This document shows positions 45,539-54,920 of a DNA stretch of 64,000 bases, in pieces. The translations under genes and the position numbers were made by a program. Positions within the stretch are counted from its first letter, which is position 1, and each line of letters starts with the position of its first letter. A model generated the notes under the pieces. The model made no database searches, was not told the DNA's origin, and saw only the letters and a list, made by a program, of their open reading frames with translations. This stretch comes from Sphingobium cupriresistens (GTDB taxonomy: Bacteria > Pseudomonadota > Alphaproteobacteria > Sphingomonadales > Sphingomonadaceae): NCBI RefSeq assembly GCF_004152865.1, contig NZ_SEOO01000011.1:1-64000 (forward strand). Reading direction: 5' to 3'.

Positions 45539-46729
45539 TTATCGCCGTAGAACCGCCCCTGCCACACCGACGCGCAGTTCGGCGCGCACCGGATAGGTGC
45601 TGGATGGCAGATGCTGGGTCATGAAAATGCCGATCAGCCGTGCGAGGGGATCGATCCAGAAATAGGTCGAAAAGACGCCGCCCCAATAATATTCCTGGCT
45701 TTCCATGCCCATGGCGAAGCCCAGGCCAAAGCCGACGTCCTGATAATCCGCTTCGCTGAACATCGCGCTGGACATGGTGGACAGGTCGCCACCGCCCGGC
45801 AACTGGTTGCTGCGCATCTGCTCCACCGTCTCCGCCGCCAGCAGCCGCACGCCGTCCAACTCGCCGCCGCGCAGCAACATGCGGGCGAAGCGATGATAGT
45901 CCGCCGCCGACGAGACCAGCCCGCCGCCGCCCGACAGGAAACGCCCCGTCCGCCGCCAGCCGCTGCGCGCGCCGATGTCCGCGATGGCAAGGCCGCCCGC
46001 CTCGTCCAGCCGCCAGGCGTCCGTCATACGGTCCGCCTTGTCATCGGGCAGGACGAAAGTCGTATCGACCATGGCCAGCGGATCGAAGATGCGGGTGCGG
46101 AACATCGTCTCCAGATCCATGCCCGACAGTCGCTCGACCACCACGCCCAGCACGTCGCTCGACACCGAATAATTCCAACGCTCGCCCGGCGAAAATTCCA
46201 GCGGCAGGGTGGAAAGGTCCGCGACGAACTGGTCGGAGGTCCGCTTCTGCTGGAACTCGTCCAGGCCCAGCTTGCGATAGCGCGCGTCGATCGGGGTCTG
46301 GCGTTGCAGGCCATAGGTGAGGCCCGACGTATGCCGCAGCAGGTCGATCATCAGCATCGCCCGTTTGGGCCTGGCGCGATTGGCCTGCCCCACGCGCAGG
46401 TCGGCAAATTCGGGGATGACGTCGGTGACGGGCGTATCGAGCGCGACCCTCCCGGACTCCACCAGCATCATGAAGGCCACGGACGTGACCGGCTTGGTCA
46501 TCGACGCGATGCGAAACAGCGCGTCGTCGCGCAGCGGTTCGCCGGTCGCCCGCGCCGCGCCGCGCGTCACCGCCACCAGCGGCCGTTCGTCGCGCGACAA
46601 CAACAATTGCATGTGCGGCAGCTTGCCGGTCGCCAGATAGGTGCGGTCCAGAAAGCCGACCAGCGCCTCCAGCCTGTTGGCGTCCATCCCCGCGGCCTGA
46701 CACGCCGCCCTGTCTACACCATCCGTCAT
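45539..46729 (-). CDS. Serine hydrolase, beta-lactamase/esterase family (class C-like)
   Basis: Serine hydrolase of the penicillin-binding/class C beta-lactamase-like superfamily, 396 aa. The SxxK nucleophile motif is in FRIASMTKPVTS, a Tyr motif is in WNYSVSSDVLG, and HTSGLTYG is typical of the EstB esterase-like group. No signal peptide is clear from the start at 46729, so it is probably cytosolic and an esterase rather than an antibiotic-resistance enzyme. It is divergent from the sigma factor gene. Confidence 0.88.
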   Translation of the reverse strand: MTDGVDRAACQAAGMDANRLEALVGFLDRTYLATGKLPHMQLLLSRDERPLVAVTRGAARATGEPLRDDALFRIASMTKPVTSVAFMMLVESGRVALDTPVTDVIPEFADLRVGQANRARPKRAMLMIDLLRHTSGLTYGLQRQTPIDARYRKLGLDEFQQKRTSDQFVADLSTLPLEFSPGERWNYSVSSDVLGVVVERLSGMDLETMFRTRIFDPLAMVDTTFVLPDDKADRMTDAWRLDEAGGLAIADIGARSGWRRTGRFLSGGGGLVSSAADYHRFARMLLRGGELDGVRLLAAETVEQMRSNQLPGGGDLSTMSSAMFSEADYQDVGFGLGFAMGMESQEYYWGGVFSTYFWIDPLARLIGIFMTQHLPSSTYPVRAELRVGVAGAVLRR

Positions 46730-46861
46730 GCCGATCCTCTTGTCGTGCCGGTCCGCGCTAACCCAGCGACGCCGACAGGTAAACAGCTTGGCCGTTGCCA
46801 AGACCCCACCCGCCCCTCTATGGCAACGCGCCAGAACCGCTTACACTGGACCACCACAGGC

Positions 46862-47374
46862 ATGGCCACCGGCCTCTCCGCAATCTTCATGGCCAACCGC
46901 GCCGCCCTGCTCCGCTTTCTGCGCGCGCGTGGGGCGGGCGAAGATGCCGAGGATCTGTTGCAGGATATGTGGATGAAGCTGGAGGCCAAGGATCTTGGCC
47001 CGGTGTCCGATCCGCTGCCCTATCTCTATCGCATGGCCAATAATCTGATGCTGGACCGTTATCGCTCCGCCACCCGGCGCGAGCGGCGCGAACAGGATTG
47101 GGCGGAGGGCGCGGGCGGCGTGATGGCCGACCCGACCGAAGATATCGCCGTCGACGACCGCATGGTCCTCAACGAACAACTCGACCAGGCCCGCGCGGTG
47201 CTGCGCGACCTGGGGCCGCGGGTCGAAATGGTGTTCCGCCGCTTCCGGATCGAGGGAGTCGGCCAGCGCCTGATCGCCGACGAACTGGGGGTTAGCCTGA
47301 CCACGGTGGAGAAGGACTTGCAAAAGGCCTATCGGGCGATGCTGACGCTCAAGCAGACACTGGATACGGAATGA
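46862..47374 (+). CDS. FecI-type (ECF) RNA polymerase sigma factor
   Basis: Extracytoplasmic-function sigma factor, 170 aa, of the FecI group controlled by a FecR-like protein. Region 2 is DAEDLLQDMWMKLE and PYLYRMANNLMLDRYR; region 4 is IADELGVSLTTVEKDLQKAY. An in-frame ATG at 46820 would add 14 residues; 46862 is preferred since the family starts near FMANRAALLRFLRAR. It is followed 55 bases later by fecR, then by a TonB-dependent receptor, the classic surface signalling order. Confidence 0.9.
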   Translation: MATGLSAIFMANRAALLRFLRARGAGEDAEDLLQDMWMKLEAKDLGPVSDPLPYLYRMANNLMLDRYRSATRRERREQDWAEGAGGVMADPTEDIAVDDRMVLNEQLDQARAVLRDLGPRVEMVFRRFRIEGVGQRLIADELGVSLTTVEKDLQKAYRAMLTLKQTLDTE

Positions 47375-47429
47375 GCAGGCTGGCGGCGTCTGCCCTAGTA
47401 CGGGGCGCAAAAGAAACGGGGCTGGAGCC

Positions 47430-48374
47430 ATGATGAACGAGGAAGCGCTGGGCTGGGTCGTCCGCACGCGCGATCCCGACTTTGCCGATTGGGACGGCTT
47501 CACCGCATGGCTGGAGGCTGATCCTGCCCATGCGTCGGCCTATGACGCGATGATGCTGGCCGACAGCGAGTTGGACAGCATCCTGCCGCCCGAACCCGTC
47601 GTAATGCCGGTCGCGGCGAACGATCCGGGCGTGCGCACGCGCCGTCCCCTGCGCTGGATCGGCGGCGGCGCGATTGCCGCCGCACTGGTTGCAACTGTCT
47701 CGATCGCTGTCCTCAACCGCAGCGATATCTACAGCGTCACCACCCGCCCCGGCGAAACCCGCGTCATCGCACTGGACGACGGCACCAGCGTCGCACTCAA
47801 TGGCGGCACGACGATGCGCTTCGATCGCAAGGATGCGCGTTTCGCCGCGCTCGACACGGGCGAGGCCGCCTTCACCGTGCGCCATGACGCCGCCAACCCG
47901 TTCCGCGTGACCGTGGGCGATACGGTGTTCGAAGATGCCGGCACGATATTCAACATCGTCCATACCGACGCCGCGACCCGCATCGGCGTGTCCGAAGGCA
48001 AAGTGATCTACAATCCGCAGGCCGAAGCGATCGCCCTGCCCGCCGGCCGCGCGCTGGCGGAAGATGCGCAGGGCCTGCGCGTCATGGACATCGCCCCCGC
48101 CGCGGTCGCCAGTTGGCGCCAGGGCCGGCTGGTCTATGCCAATGCCGCCGTGGGCGACATCAGCCAGGATATCGGCCGATCGCTGGGCGTCACGCTGACC
48201 GCGACGCCGGGCGCGCGGGCGATGCGCTTTACCGGCACGATCCGGCTGGACCGCGATCCGGCGCTGTTCTTTGCGCAGGCCGCGCCGCTGATGGGGCTGA
48301 CCGCCGTGCGGCGGGGCGATGGCTGGCTCTTGCAGGAAGGGCCGACTAAGGAAGGGAATGGGCCGCAGAGCTGA
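47430..48374 (+). CDS. FecR family transmembrane sigma-factor regulator
   Basis: Inner-membrane protein that relays a receptor signal to the FecI-type sigma factor; 314 aa. The N-terminal cytoplasmic part (EALGWVVRTRDPDFADWDGF, WLEADPAHASAYD) is the DUF4880 sigma-binding region. One membrane segment lies at about 76-94 (GGGAIAAALVATVSIAVL). The periplasmic FecR domain follows (TRPGETRVIALDDGTSVALN, GEAAFTVRHDAANPFRV), then a C-terminal STN-like domain (DIGRSLGVTLTATPGARAMR) that contacts the receptor. The receptor gene start overlaps its last 17 bases. Confidence 0.92.
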   Translation: MMNEEALGWVVRTRDPDFADWDGFTAWLEADPAHASAYDAMMLADSELDSILPPEPVVMPVAANDPGVRTRRPLRWIGGGAIAAALVATVSIAVLNRSDIYSVTTRPGETRVIALDDGTSVALNGGTTMRFDRKDARFAALDTGEAAFTVRHDAANPFRVTVGDTVFEDAGTIFNIVHTDAATRIGVSEGKVIYNPQAEAIALPAGRALAEDAQGLRVMDIAPAAVASWRQGRLVYANAAVGDISQDIGRSLGVTLTATPGARAMRFTGTIRLDRDPALFFAQAAPLMGLTAVRRGDGWLLQEGPTKEGNGPQS

Positions 48375-50805
48375 CCTCCTTATCGTCACCGCCCCCGCAA
48401 TCGCGATCGTCTTAGCGACGGCAACGCCCGCATCCGGGGCGGAAAGACAGGCTATCAGCATCGCCCCCGGCAGGTTGGGCGAGGCGGCGATAGCGCTCGG
48501 CCGTCAAACCGGCGCCAGCATCGGCATGTCGGACCAGTCGCTGGCCGGCATCCGCACCCCCGCCGTGCAGGGCCGGATGAGCGCGGAAGCCGCGCTGAAA
48601 CAGCTACTAAAGGGCAGCGGCGCGAAGGCGCAGCGGATTGGCGACAATGGCTGGCGCATCGTGCGCGCCCGCGTCGTGCGCCCCTCGCCATCCGCCGCGC
48701 CCGCCCCGATCCAGGCCGCCCCGGTCGCCGAACAGCCCGCCGCAGAAATCATCGTCACCGCCTCCAAGCGCGACACGCCCCTGCCCCGCTATGCCGGCAT
48801 GGTGGAGGCGCTGGATGGCGGCCTGTTCAGCGCGGCGGAGGCGGCGGGCGGCACCGCCACTTTGCTGGCGCGCGTCGCGAGCCTGAGTTCCACCCATGCG
48901 GGCGCGGGCCGCAACAAGCTGTTCATCCGCGCCATCGCGGATTCGGGGGTCGCCGGACCGACCCAGGCGACCACCGGCCAATATCTGGGCGACATGCGCC
49001 TGAACTATGCCGCGCCCGACCCGGACCTGAAGCTCTATGATGTCGGCCGGGTCGAGGTGCTGGAGGGGCCGCAGGGTACGCTCTATGGCGCGGGATCGTT
49101 GGGCGGCATCATTCGCGTCATGCCCAACGCCCCCAATCTGGCCCAATATGGCGGACAAATGTCGGCCGGCCTGTCCGCCACCCAGCATGGCGATCCGGGC
49201 GGCGACATCAGTGCGACGCTCAACCTGCCGATCGTGTCGGAAAAGCTGGCGCTGCGCGTCGTGGGCTATGGGGTGCAGGATGGCGGCTATATCGACGACG
49301 TCAATCGCGGCAAGGATGACGTCAACCGCACCCGGACCTATGGCGGCCGCGCCGCGTTGCGCTTCGCGCCCGACGCCGACTGGACCATCGACCTGAATGG
49401 CGTCTACCAGCATATAGACGGCGACGACGCCCAATATGCGACCCGGTCGGTCGGGCGTCTGCAACGCGCCTCCGCCGTCGCCCAGCCATATCAATCGGAC
49501 TATCTGCTCGGCAACCTGCGGATCGAGAAACAGTGGGACAATCTCCGCTTCGTGTCGTCCACCGGCTATGTCCGCCATGTCCTGGCCGAAAGCTATGACG
49601 CGACCCAGCCGGGCGGGCCACCCGCCCTGTTCCGCCAGCGCAACAAGGTCGCCATCTTCACGACCGAAAACCGGCTGGTGCGTGACCTGGACAATGGGCT
49701 GGGCTGGATATTGGGCGCCTCCTATCTGCAAAGCACGTCCGACCTCAATCGATCGCTCACCTCCTTCGGCACCGCCGAGATGCAGCCCGTCATCATCCCC
49801 GGCGTCGCGATGTTCGGCCGCGGCATGGCCGCACCGGCGACCGGCGTGCGCAACATGGTCAAGGAAGCGACCCTGTTCGGCGAAGCCTCCTTCGAGCCGG
49901 TCAAGGGGCTGATCGCGACCTTTGGCGGGCGCCTGACCAACAGCCGCCTGTCGGGCGAGGCGCTCGATCCGGTCGCCGCGCTTTCCGACAGCGAACTGGC
50001 GCGGGCGGAGGCGCAGGCCGACCGCAGCGAAACGATCTTCCTGCCCTCGGCCTCGATTCTGACCGACGCCATCCCCGACGTGACGCTCTACGCCCGCTTT
50101 CAGCAGGGCTTTCGCCCCGGCGGCCTGGCCGTCGACGACCAGCGGGTGCGCCGATTCCAGAACGACCGCGTGTCCACCGTGGAGATCGGCGCGCGCAAGG
50201 GCGTGCCGGGCCGCGACCTCTTCGCCGCGAGCGCCAACATCGCCTATACCGACTGGCGCAACATCCAGGCCGACGTCACCGACCGCATCGGCCTGCCCAC
50301 CACGGCCAATATCGGCGACGGGCGCATCTATACGGTCGAAGGGCGCATCGTCGTGCGGCCGACCCCGGCGATCACGCTCGACGGCAGCATCATCTATAAT
50401 GACAGTCGCCTGACCCAGCCCAACGACTATATTCGCGCGCTATCCTATGACGGCCGGTCGCTGACCCTGCCCAATGTCGCCAATCTGGGCGGCCGGATCG
50501 CTGTCGATTATAATGCGCAAGTGGGCGACGCCATGCGCTTCCATCTGTCCGGTTCGGCCCGCTATGTCGGCAAGTCGCGGCTGGGTGTCGGCCCGATATT
50601 GGGTCAGACCCAGGGCGATTATGTGGACACCAGCCTGTCCGCCAGCCTGACGCGCGGTCCCGTGCAATATTCCCTGTCGCTGACCAACCTGCTCGATAGC
50701 AATGGCAATCGCTTTTCATTAGGCACGCCGTTCGACCTGCGCACTGACTATTATACGCCGCTGCGCCCGCGCACCATCCGTGTCGGGGTCGATTTCGCTT
50801 TCTGA
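48358..50805 (+). CDS. TonB-dependent receptor with N-terminal STN signalling domain
   Basis: Outer-membrane transporter with signalling function, 815 aa. After the signal peptide, residues about 30-100 are a secretin/TonB N-terminal domain (ISIAPGRLGEAAIALGRQTG), the part that speaks to FecR. The TonB box and plug begin at AEIIVTASKRDTPLPRYAG. Plug landmarks are VEVLEGPQGTLYGAGSLGG and IIRVMPN. The 22-strand barrel ends in RPRTIRVGVDFAF. The start at 48358 has GGAAGGGA. Barrel motifs (YARFQQGFRPGGLA, DVTDRIGLPTTANIGDGRIY) resemble the large sphingomonad receptor group for organic ligands as much as siderophore receptors, so the ligand is open. Confidence 0.92.
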   Translation: MGRRADLLIVTAPAIAIVLATATPASGAERQAISIAPGRLGEAAIALGRQTGASIGMSDQSLAGIRTPAVQGRMSAEAALKQLLKGSGAKAQRIGDNGWRIVRARVVRPSPSAAPAPIQAAPVAEQPAAEIIVTASKRDTPLPRYAGMVEALDGGLFSAAEAAGGTATLLARVASLSSTHAGAGRNKLFIRAIADSGVAGPTQATTGQYLGDMRLNYAAPDPDLKLYDVGRVEVLEGPQGTLYGAGSLGGIIRVMPNAPNLAQYGGQMSAGLSATQHGDPGGDISATLNLPIVSEKLALRVVGYGVQDGGYIDDVNRGKDDVNRTRTYGGRAALRFAPDADWTIDLNGVYQHIDGDDAQYATRSVGRLQRASAVAQPYQSDYLLGNLRIEKQWDNLRFVSSTGYVRHVLAESYDATQPGGPPALFRQRNKVAIFTTENRLVRDLDNGLGWILGASYLQSTSDLNRSLTSFGTAEMQPVIIPGVAMFGRGMAAPATGVRNMVKEATLFGEASFEPVKGLIATFGGRLTNSRLSGEALDPVAALSDSELARAEAQADRSETIFLPSASILTDAIPDVTLYARFQQGFRPGGLAVDDQRVRRFQNDRVSTVEIGARKGVPGRDLFAASANIAYTDWRNIQADVTDRIGLPTTANIGDGRIYTVEGRIVVRPTPAITLDGSIIYNDSRLTQPNDYIRALSYDGRSLTLPNVANLGGRIAVDYNAQVGDAMRFHLSGSARYVGKSRLGVGPILGQTQGDYVDTSLSASLTRGPVQYSLSLTNLLDSNGNRFSLGTPFDLRTDYYTPLRPRTIRVGVDFAF

Positions 50806-50902
50806 ACAACCATTCATCGCATCGCCTGACGGAAGCCACGGTCTGGCGTCGTCCCATGCGCACGCGCGCACTTGATACAGCGCGACACGCAGAGGAGACA
50901 TC

Positions 50903-53900
50903 ATGCGACATCTATTGGCCTGCACGGCGATCGCGCCCGTGCTCGTGGCCCTTACCGTGGCCGACGCGGCAGCAGAGACCACCATCAGCACCGCCACCAC
51001 GACCGCCGTCAAGACCTCCACCATAGCCAGCGGCGCGGCCGACGACATCACCATCGGTTCGGCCGGCTCCATCACGCTCACCAGCGGCGCCGCCGTCACG
51101 GTCGACAGCGACAATGACGTGTCGAACACCGGCGCCATCACCATCAACGACGCCGATAATGTGACCGGCATCCTGATCGCGCCGGGAACGACCGGCAATA
51201 TCACCAACAGCGGCACCATCACGCTGACGGAAGACTATAGCGCAGAGGATGAAGACGACGATGGCGATATCGACGGCGCGTTCGCCGAAGGCGCCAACAA
51301 GAAGGGCATCTGGATCCAGTCCGGCGCAGGCCATATCGGCGACATCGCCCATAGCGGGACAATCACGATCGAGGGCAACCAGTCGGCGGGCATCCGCCTG
51401 GACGGCGCACTGACGGGCGACCTGTCCACCAGCGGCGCCATTTCGGTCGTTGGCGACAACAGCCATGGCGTATTGGCCAATGACGTCACCGGCGACGTGA
51501 CGTTGCGTGGATCGACGTCGGTGTTGGGCGCCAACAGCATCGGCGCGGCGCTGCTGGGCGATATCGACGGCGCGCTCAAGATCCAGGGCACGATCGTCAG
51601 CACCGGCTATCGCAGCACCACCCGGCCGACCGATACGGACGATCTGGACGCCGACGACCTGCTCCAGGGCGGATCGGCCGTGGTCATTGCCGGCAATGTC
51701 ACCGGCGGCGTCATTTTCGACGTGCCGCCGACCGCCAGCGACGATGATGACGAGGACGATACCGACATCGATGATGACGGCCTGACCGACAGCACCGAAG
51801 GCGCCGCGTCCGTCGTCACCTATGGATCGGCCGCAGCGGTGCAGGTCGGCGCGGCCGACAGCGCCACGACGATCGGCGCGGTGGCGGCCGACAGTTCAGG
51901 CTATGGCCTGATTGTCAATGGCGCGATCGCCGGCTATGGCATCTATGACGGCGTAGACGCCAACGGCCTGGTCGTGGGCGGCCTGGGCGGCGACGTGACC
52001 ATCGCCAAGGGCATATTGGTCGATGGCACGGTCGCGGCGATATCCTATGACAGCAACGCCACCGCGCTGCGGCTCGGATCGGGCGCCAGCACCGGCACGA
52101 TCGAGGTGAGCGGCGCGGTGGGCGCCACCGGATCGGCGCTGGAAAACACCAGCGCGCGCGGCATCGTGATCGACGCCGGCGCTTCGGTGGATGCGATCAA
52201 GGTCAGCGGTACGGTCGGCGCGAGCGCGTCGAGCGACGAGGATGGTACAGCCATCGCCATTCTCGATTCGTCCGGCACCCTATCCAGCCTCAGCAATACA
52301 GGCGCGATATCCGCCGACGGCGGCGCGACCAATATCGCGATCGATCTGAGCGCCAATGGCAGCGGCGTCACCGTGACGCAGGCGCTGGCCTCCTCCACCG
52401 CCACCGCCCCCAGCATCATCGGCGACATCCGCCTGGGATCGGGTAACGACGTGCTGACCGTATCGGCCGGCGCGATCACCGGCGACCTCAGCCTGGGCGC
52501 GGGGAATGACAGCGTCTCGCTGTCGGGCACGTCCAGCCTGACCGGCGACATCGCCTTTGGCGCGGGCAATGCCAATCTGACGCTGGCGGACGCCGCCGCC
52601 GTCACCGGGGGCGTCGATTTCGGCGGCGGCGCGGGCACGCTGACGCTGGGCGGCGCCTCGTCGCTGACGGGCGCGATCAGCAATGGGGGCAATATGGCGG
52701 CAGTGCTGAACGGCGGCACGCTGAACGCCACCAATAGCGGCGCCGTGGCGCTCGCTTCGCTCGCCGCCAGCGGCACCTCCACGATCGGCGTCACCATCGA
52801 CGCCGCCACCGGCGTCAACACCGTCTATGACGTCGCCGGCGCGGCCAGATTCGCCACCGGCTCGCAGGTGAAGGTCAACCTGACCGAAGTGGGCGGATCG
52901 GCCGGCGACTATGTCATCGTGCGCGCCGGATCGCTCACCGGATCGCCGACGCTCGGCGCCACCACGCTGCTGCCCTATATGTTCAAGGGCAGCGTCGCGG
53001 GGGACAGCACGGCTGGCACCGTCACATTGTCGATCGCGGCCAAGACAGTATCGGAACTGGGCCTGAGCGGATCGACCGCCAGCGCCTATTCGGCGATCTT
53101 CAACGCGCTGGACAATGACGCCGACGTGGCCGATGCCTATCTGGCGGTGACCGACGGATCGACGCTGACCGCCAATCTGCGCCAGATGCTGCCCGACCAT
53201 GCCGGCGGCACCTTCGAAGCCGTTACGTCGGGATCGCGCGCGACCGCCCGCATCCTGTCCGACCCCAATGGCATCTACCGCACCAAGGACGGCCGTCTGG
53301 GCTTCTGGCTGCAACAGGTCGCCTTTGGCAGCGCCAAAAGCGTGGGCAGCACCGCCTCCTACGACATCAACGGCTGGGGCGCGGGCGGCGGCCTGGAATA
53401 TCTGAGCGACATTGGCGCGTTCGGCGGTTCCTTCGCCTATATCCATGGCAGCGACAGCAGCGGCAGTTCCAACAATGCGGTCGATTCCGACCAGTTCGAA
53501 CTGGCGGCGCACTGGCGCGGCCAATGGGGTCCGCTGCTCAGCTTCGCCCGCCTGTCGGCAGCGCGCATCAAGTTCGACGGCAGCCGCCATTTCGAAAGCG
53601 GCGATGTCGTGCGCACGGCGGACGGCAACTGGAACGGCACGCTGCTGTCCGGCACGGCCGGGGCTTCCTATCAGTGGCAGATGGGCCGTTTCGGCCTGCG
53701 TCCCGCGGTCGGCATCGACTATTACCGGCTCAAGGAGAATGGCTATAGCGAAAGCGGCGGCGGCGATGCGTTCAACCTGACCGTTCTGGGCCGCACCAGC
53801 GACGAACTGACCGCCAACGGCACAGTGACCGCAGGCTACGACTTCGGCAGCCTCGACAAGGCGGATGGCTGGGTCCGGCTGGAACTGGAAGGCGGGCGTC

Positions 53901-54118
53901 GACAGATCGTGGGCGGGTCGCTGGGCGACACCAGCGCGTCCTTCAAGGATGGCGACCAGTTCACCCTGGTCGCCGAAGACCGCACCAATGGCTGGACCGG
54001 CCGCGCGCGCCTCTATGGCGGCACCGACACGTTCCGCGTGGGCGGTGAATTCGGCGCGGAAGAACAACAAAATCACGTCGCCATCTCATTTCGGGCGACG
54101 GTTAACTTCGTCCTGTGA
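50903..54118 (+). CDS. Autotransporter outer-membrane beta-barrel protein with repeat-rich passenger
   Basis: Type Va secreted surface protein, 1071 aa. A signal peptide (MRHLLACTAIAPVLVALTV...AAAE) is followed by a passenger of Ala/Gly/Thr/Ser-rich beta-helix repeats (TNSGTITL, HSGTITIEG, LGSGNDVLTVSAGAITGD, LGAGNDSVSLSG). Two Asp-rich stretches at about 114-125 (EDEDDDGDID) and 279-293 (DDDDEDDTDIDDDG) look like calcium-binding loops. The 12-strand autotransporter barrel runs from about 790 (KDGRLGFWLQQVAFGSAKSV) to the end (SFRATVNFVL). AGAGGAGA precedes the ATG. It lies 97 bases after the TonB receptor on the same strand, so it may be in the regulon or operon of the FecI factor. Confidence 0.92.
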   Translation: MRHLLACTAIAPVLVALTVADAAAETTISTATTTAVKTSTIASGAADDITIGSAGSITLTSGAAVTVDSDNDVSNTGAITINDADNVTGILIAPGTTGNITNSGTITLTEDYSAEDEDDDGDIDGAFAEGANKKGIWIQSGAGHIGDIAHSGTITIEGNQSAGIRLDGALTGDLSTSGAISVVGDNSHGVLANDVTGDVTLRGSTSVLGANSIGAALLGDIDGALKIQGTIVSTGYRSTTRPTDTDDLDADDLLQGGSAVVIAGNVTGGVIFDVPPTASDDDDEDDTDIDDDGLTDSTEGAASVVTYGSAAAVQVGAADSATTIGAVAADSSGYGLIVNGAIAGYGIYDGVDANGLVVGGLGGDVTIAKGILVDGTVAAISYDSNATALRLGSGASTGTIEVSGAVGATGSALENTSARGIVIDAGASVDAIKVSGTVGASASSDEDGTAIAILDSSGTLSSLSNTGAISADGGATNIAIDLSANGSGVTVTQALASSTATAPSIIGDIRLGSGNDVLTVSAGAITGDLSLGAGNDSVSLSGTSSLTGDIAFGAGNANLTLADAAAVTGGVDFGGGAGTLTLGGASSLTGAISNGGNMAAVLNGGTLNATNSGAVALASLAASGTSTIGVTIDAATGVNTVYDVAGAARFATGSQVKVNLTEVGGSAGDYVIVRAGSLTGSPTLGATTLLPYMFKGSVAGDSTAGTVTLSIAAKTVSELGLSGSTASAYSAIFNALDNDADVADAYLAVTDGSTLTANLRQMLPDHAGGTFEAVTSGSRATARILSDPNGIYRTKDGRLGFWLQQVAFGSAKSVGSTASYDINGWGAGGGLEYLSDIGAFGGSFAYIHGSDSSGSSNNAVDSDQFELAAHWRGQWGPLLSFARLSAARIKFDGSRHFESGDVVRTADGNWNGTLLSGTAGASYQWQMGRFGLRPAVGIDYYRLKENGYSESGGGDAFNLTVLGRTSDELTANGTVTAGYDFGSLDKADGWVRLELEGGRRQIVGGSLGDTSASFKDGDQFTLVAEDRTNGWTGRARLYGGTDTFRVGGEFGAEEQQNHVAISFRATVNFVL

Positions 54119-54212
54119 CGTCTTGAACAGGAAAGGACGGGCCACACCCCACAGACCCTCCCGGTCCGTCCCTTCCGCTCCGGCAATATCCCTCCCCAAG
54201 GGCGCCGGACAT

Positions 54213-54253
54213 AAAAGAGGGGCGTCGCCGGCCCCCCGGCGGCGCCCCTTTTC
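54213..54253. terminator. Bidirectional rho-independent terminator
   Basis: 14 bp stem AGGGGCGTCGCCGG / CCGGCGGCGCCCCT with one G-T pair and a CCCC loop. It is flanked by AAAA on the left and TTTT on the right, so it can serve both the autotransporter and the convergent hypothetical gene. Confidence 0.92.
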
Positions 54254-54262
54254 TGTGGGCGG

Positions 54263-54841
54263 CTACTGCGAACCTTGGCTGATCTGGAGCAGAAGCCGGT
54301 TCAGCGCTTCCCGCATGATGTCGTCAGGCGGCATCGCGTCATTCTTGCTAAGGTCGATTTGAAGCCGGAAGACCTGTTTTTCAGCAGGCGTGCCGGGTCC
54401 GCGCGACCAAGCGAAAACAAAATCCGCCTTGCCCGAAAGCGCCTGAGTATCGCCCATACCAAAGACACCCCATGACTTGGCGCACAGCTGGACCCGAAGT
54501 CCCTGGAAATGGATTTGCAAATCGGCAAACGCCCGGCCGGTGCCATCCTGTTCGGACGCGGCCTGTCGCACCATCCTCGCCAGATCTCGCTGTGATCGTA
54601 CGAAATCCTTGCCGCGTACCGTGCCTTTGGGAAGACACAACAGACCGGCGCGAACCGGACCAACTGCAGATTCAAGCGGAAAATCGATAGATGTCGTGAT
54701 GGTTCCACTATCGACGTGCCCGGATTTCAAGGCAGCATCGGCTGACGCCGAAACCGTATCCCCTTCGGCCGAATTAGGTCGCGCTTCCACGCTTGCAGCA
54801 TGAACCAGCGCGACCGATGCTAAGCATGATAGAAATTTCAT
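54263..54841 (-). CDS. Hypothetical exported protein
   Basis: Exported protein of 192 aa with a short signal peptide (MKFLSCLASVALVHAASVEA). No domain is recognised. The mature part has VGPVRAGLLCLPKGTVRGKD and LQIHFQGLRVQLCAKSWGVF, with one Cys each that could pair, and ends in DDIMREALNRLLLQISQG. Local base composition is less GC-rich than the neighbours, so it may be acquired. It stands alone between the autotransporter terminator and gatB. Confidence 0.7.
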   Translation of the reverse strand: MKFLSCLASVALVHAASVEARPNSAEGDTVSASADAALKSGHVDSGTITTSIDFPLESAVGPVRAGLLCLPKGTVRGKDFVRSQRDLARMVRQAASEQDGTGRAFADLQIHFQGLRVQLCAKSWGVFGMGDTQALSGKADFVFAWSRGPGTPAEKQVFRLQIDLSKNDAMPPDDIMREALNRLLLQISQGSQ

Positions 54842-54920
54842 GGTCCCTCCGCGCCCAGGACCATGAAAGCCAATTTCAGCGTCTACTCAAGTCAGAATGT
54901 GGCGGTGCGACGCCGGAGCA

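Noticed and set aside
45539..46729. Second beta-lactamase resistance gene
   Set aside because: No signal peptide and EstB-like motifs; an esterase-type serine hydrolase is more likely.
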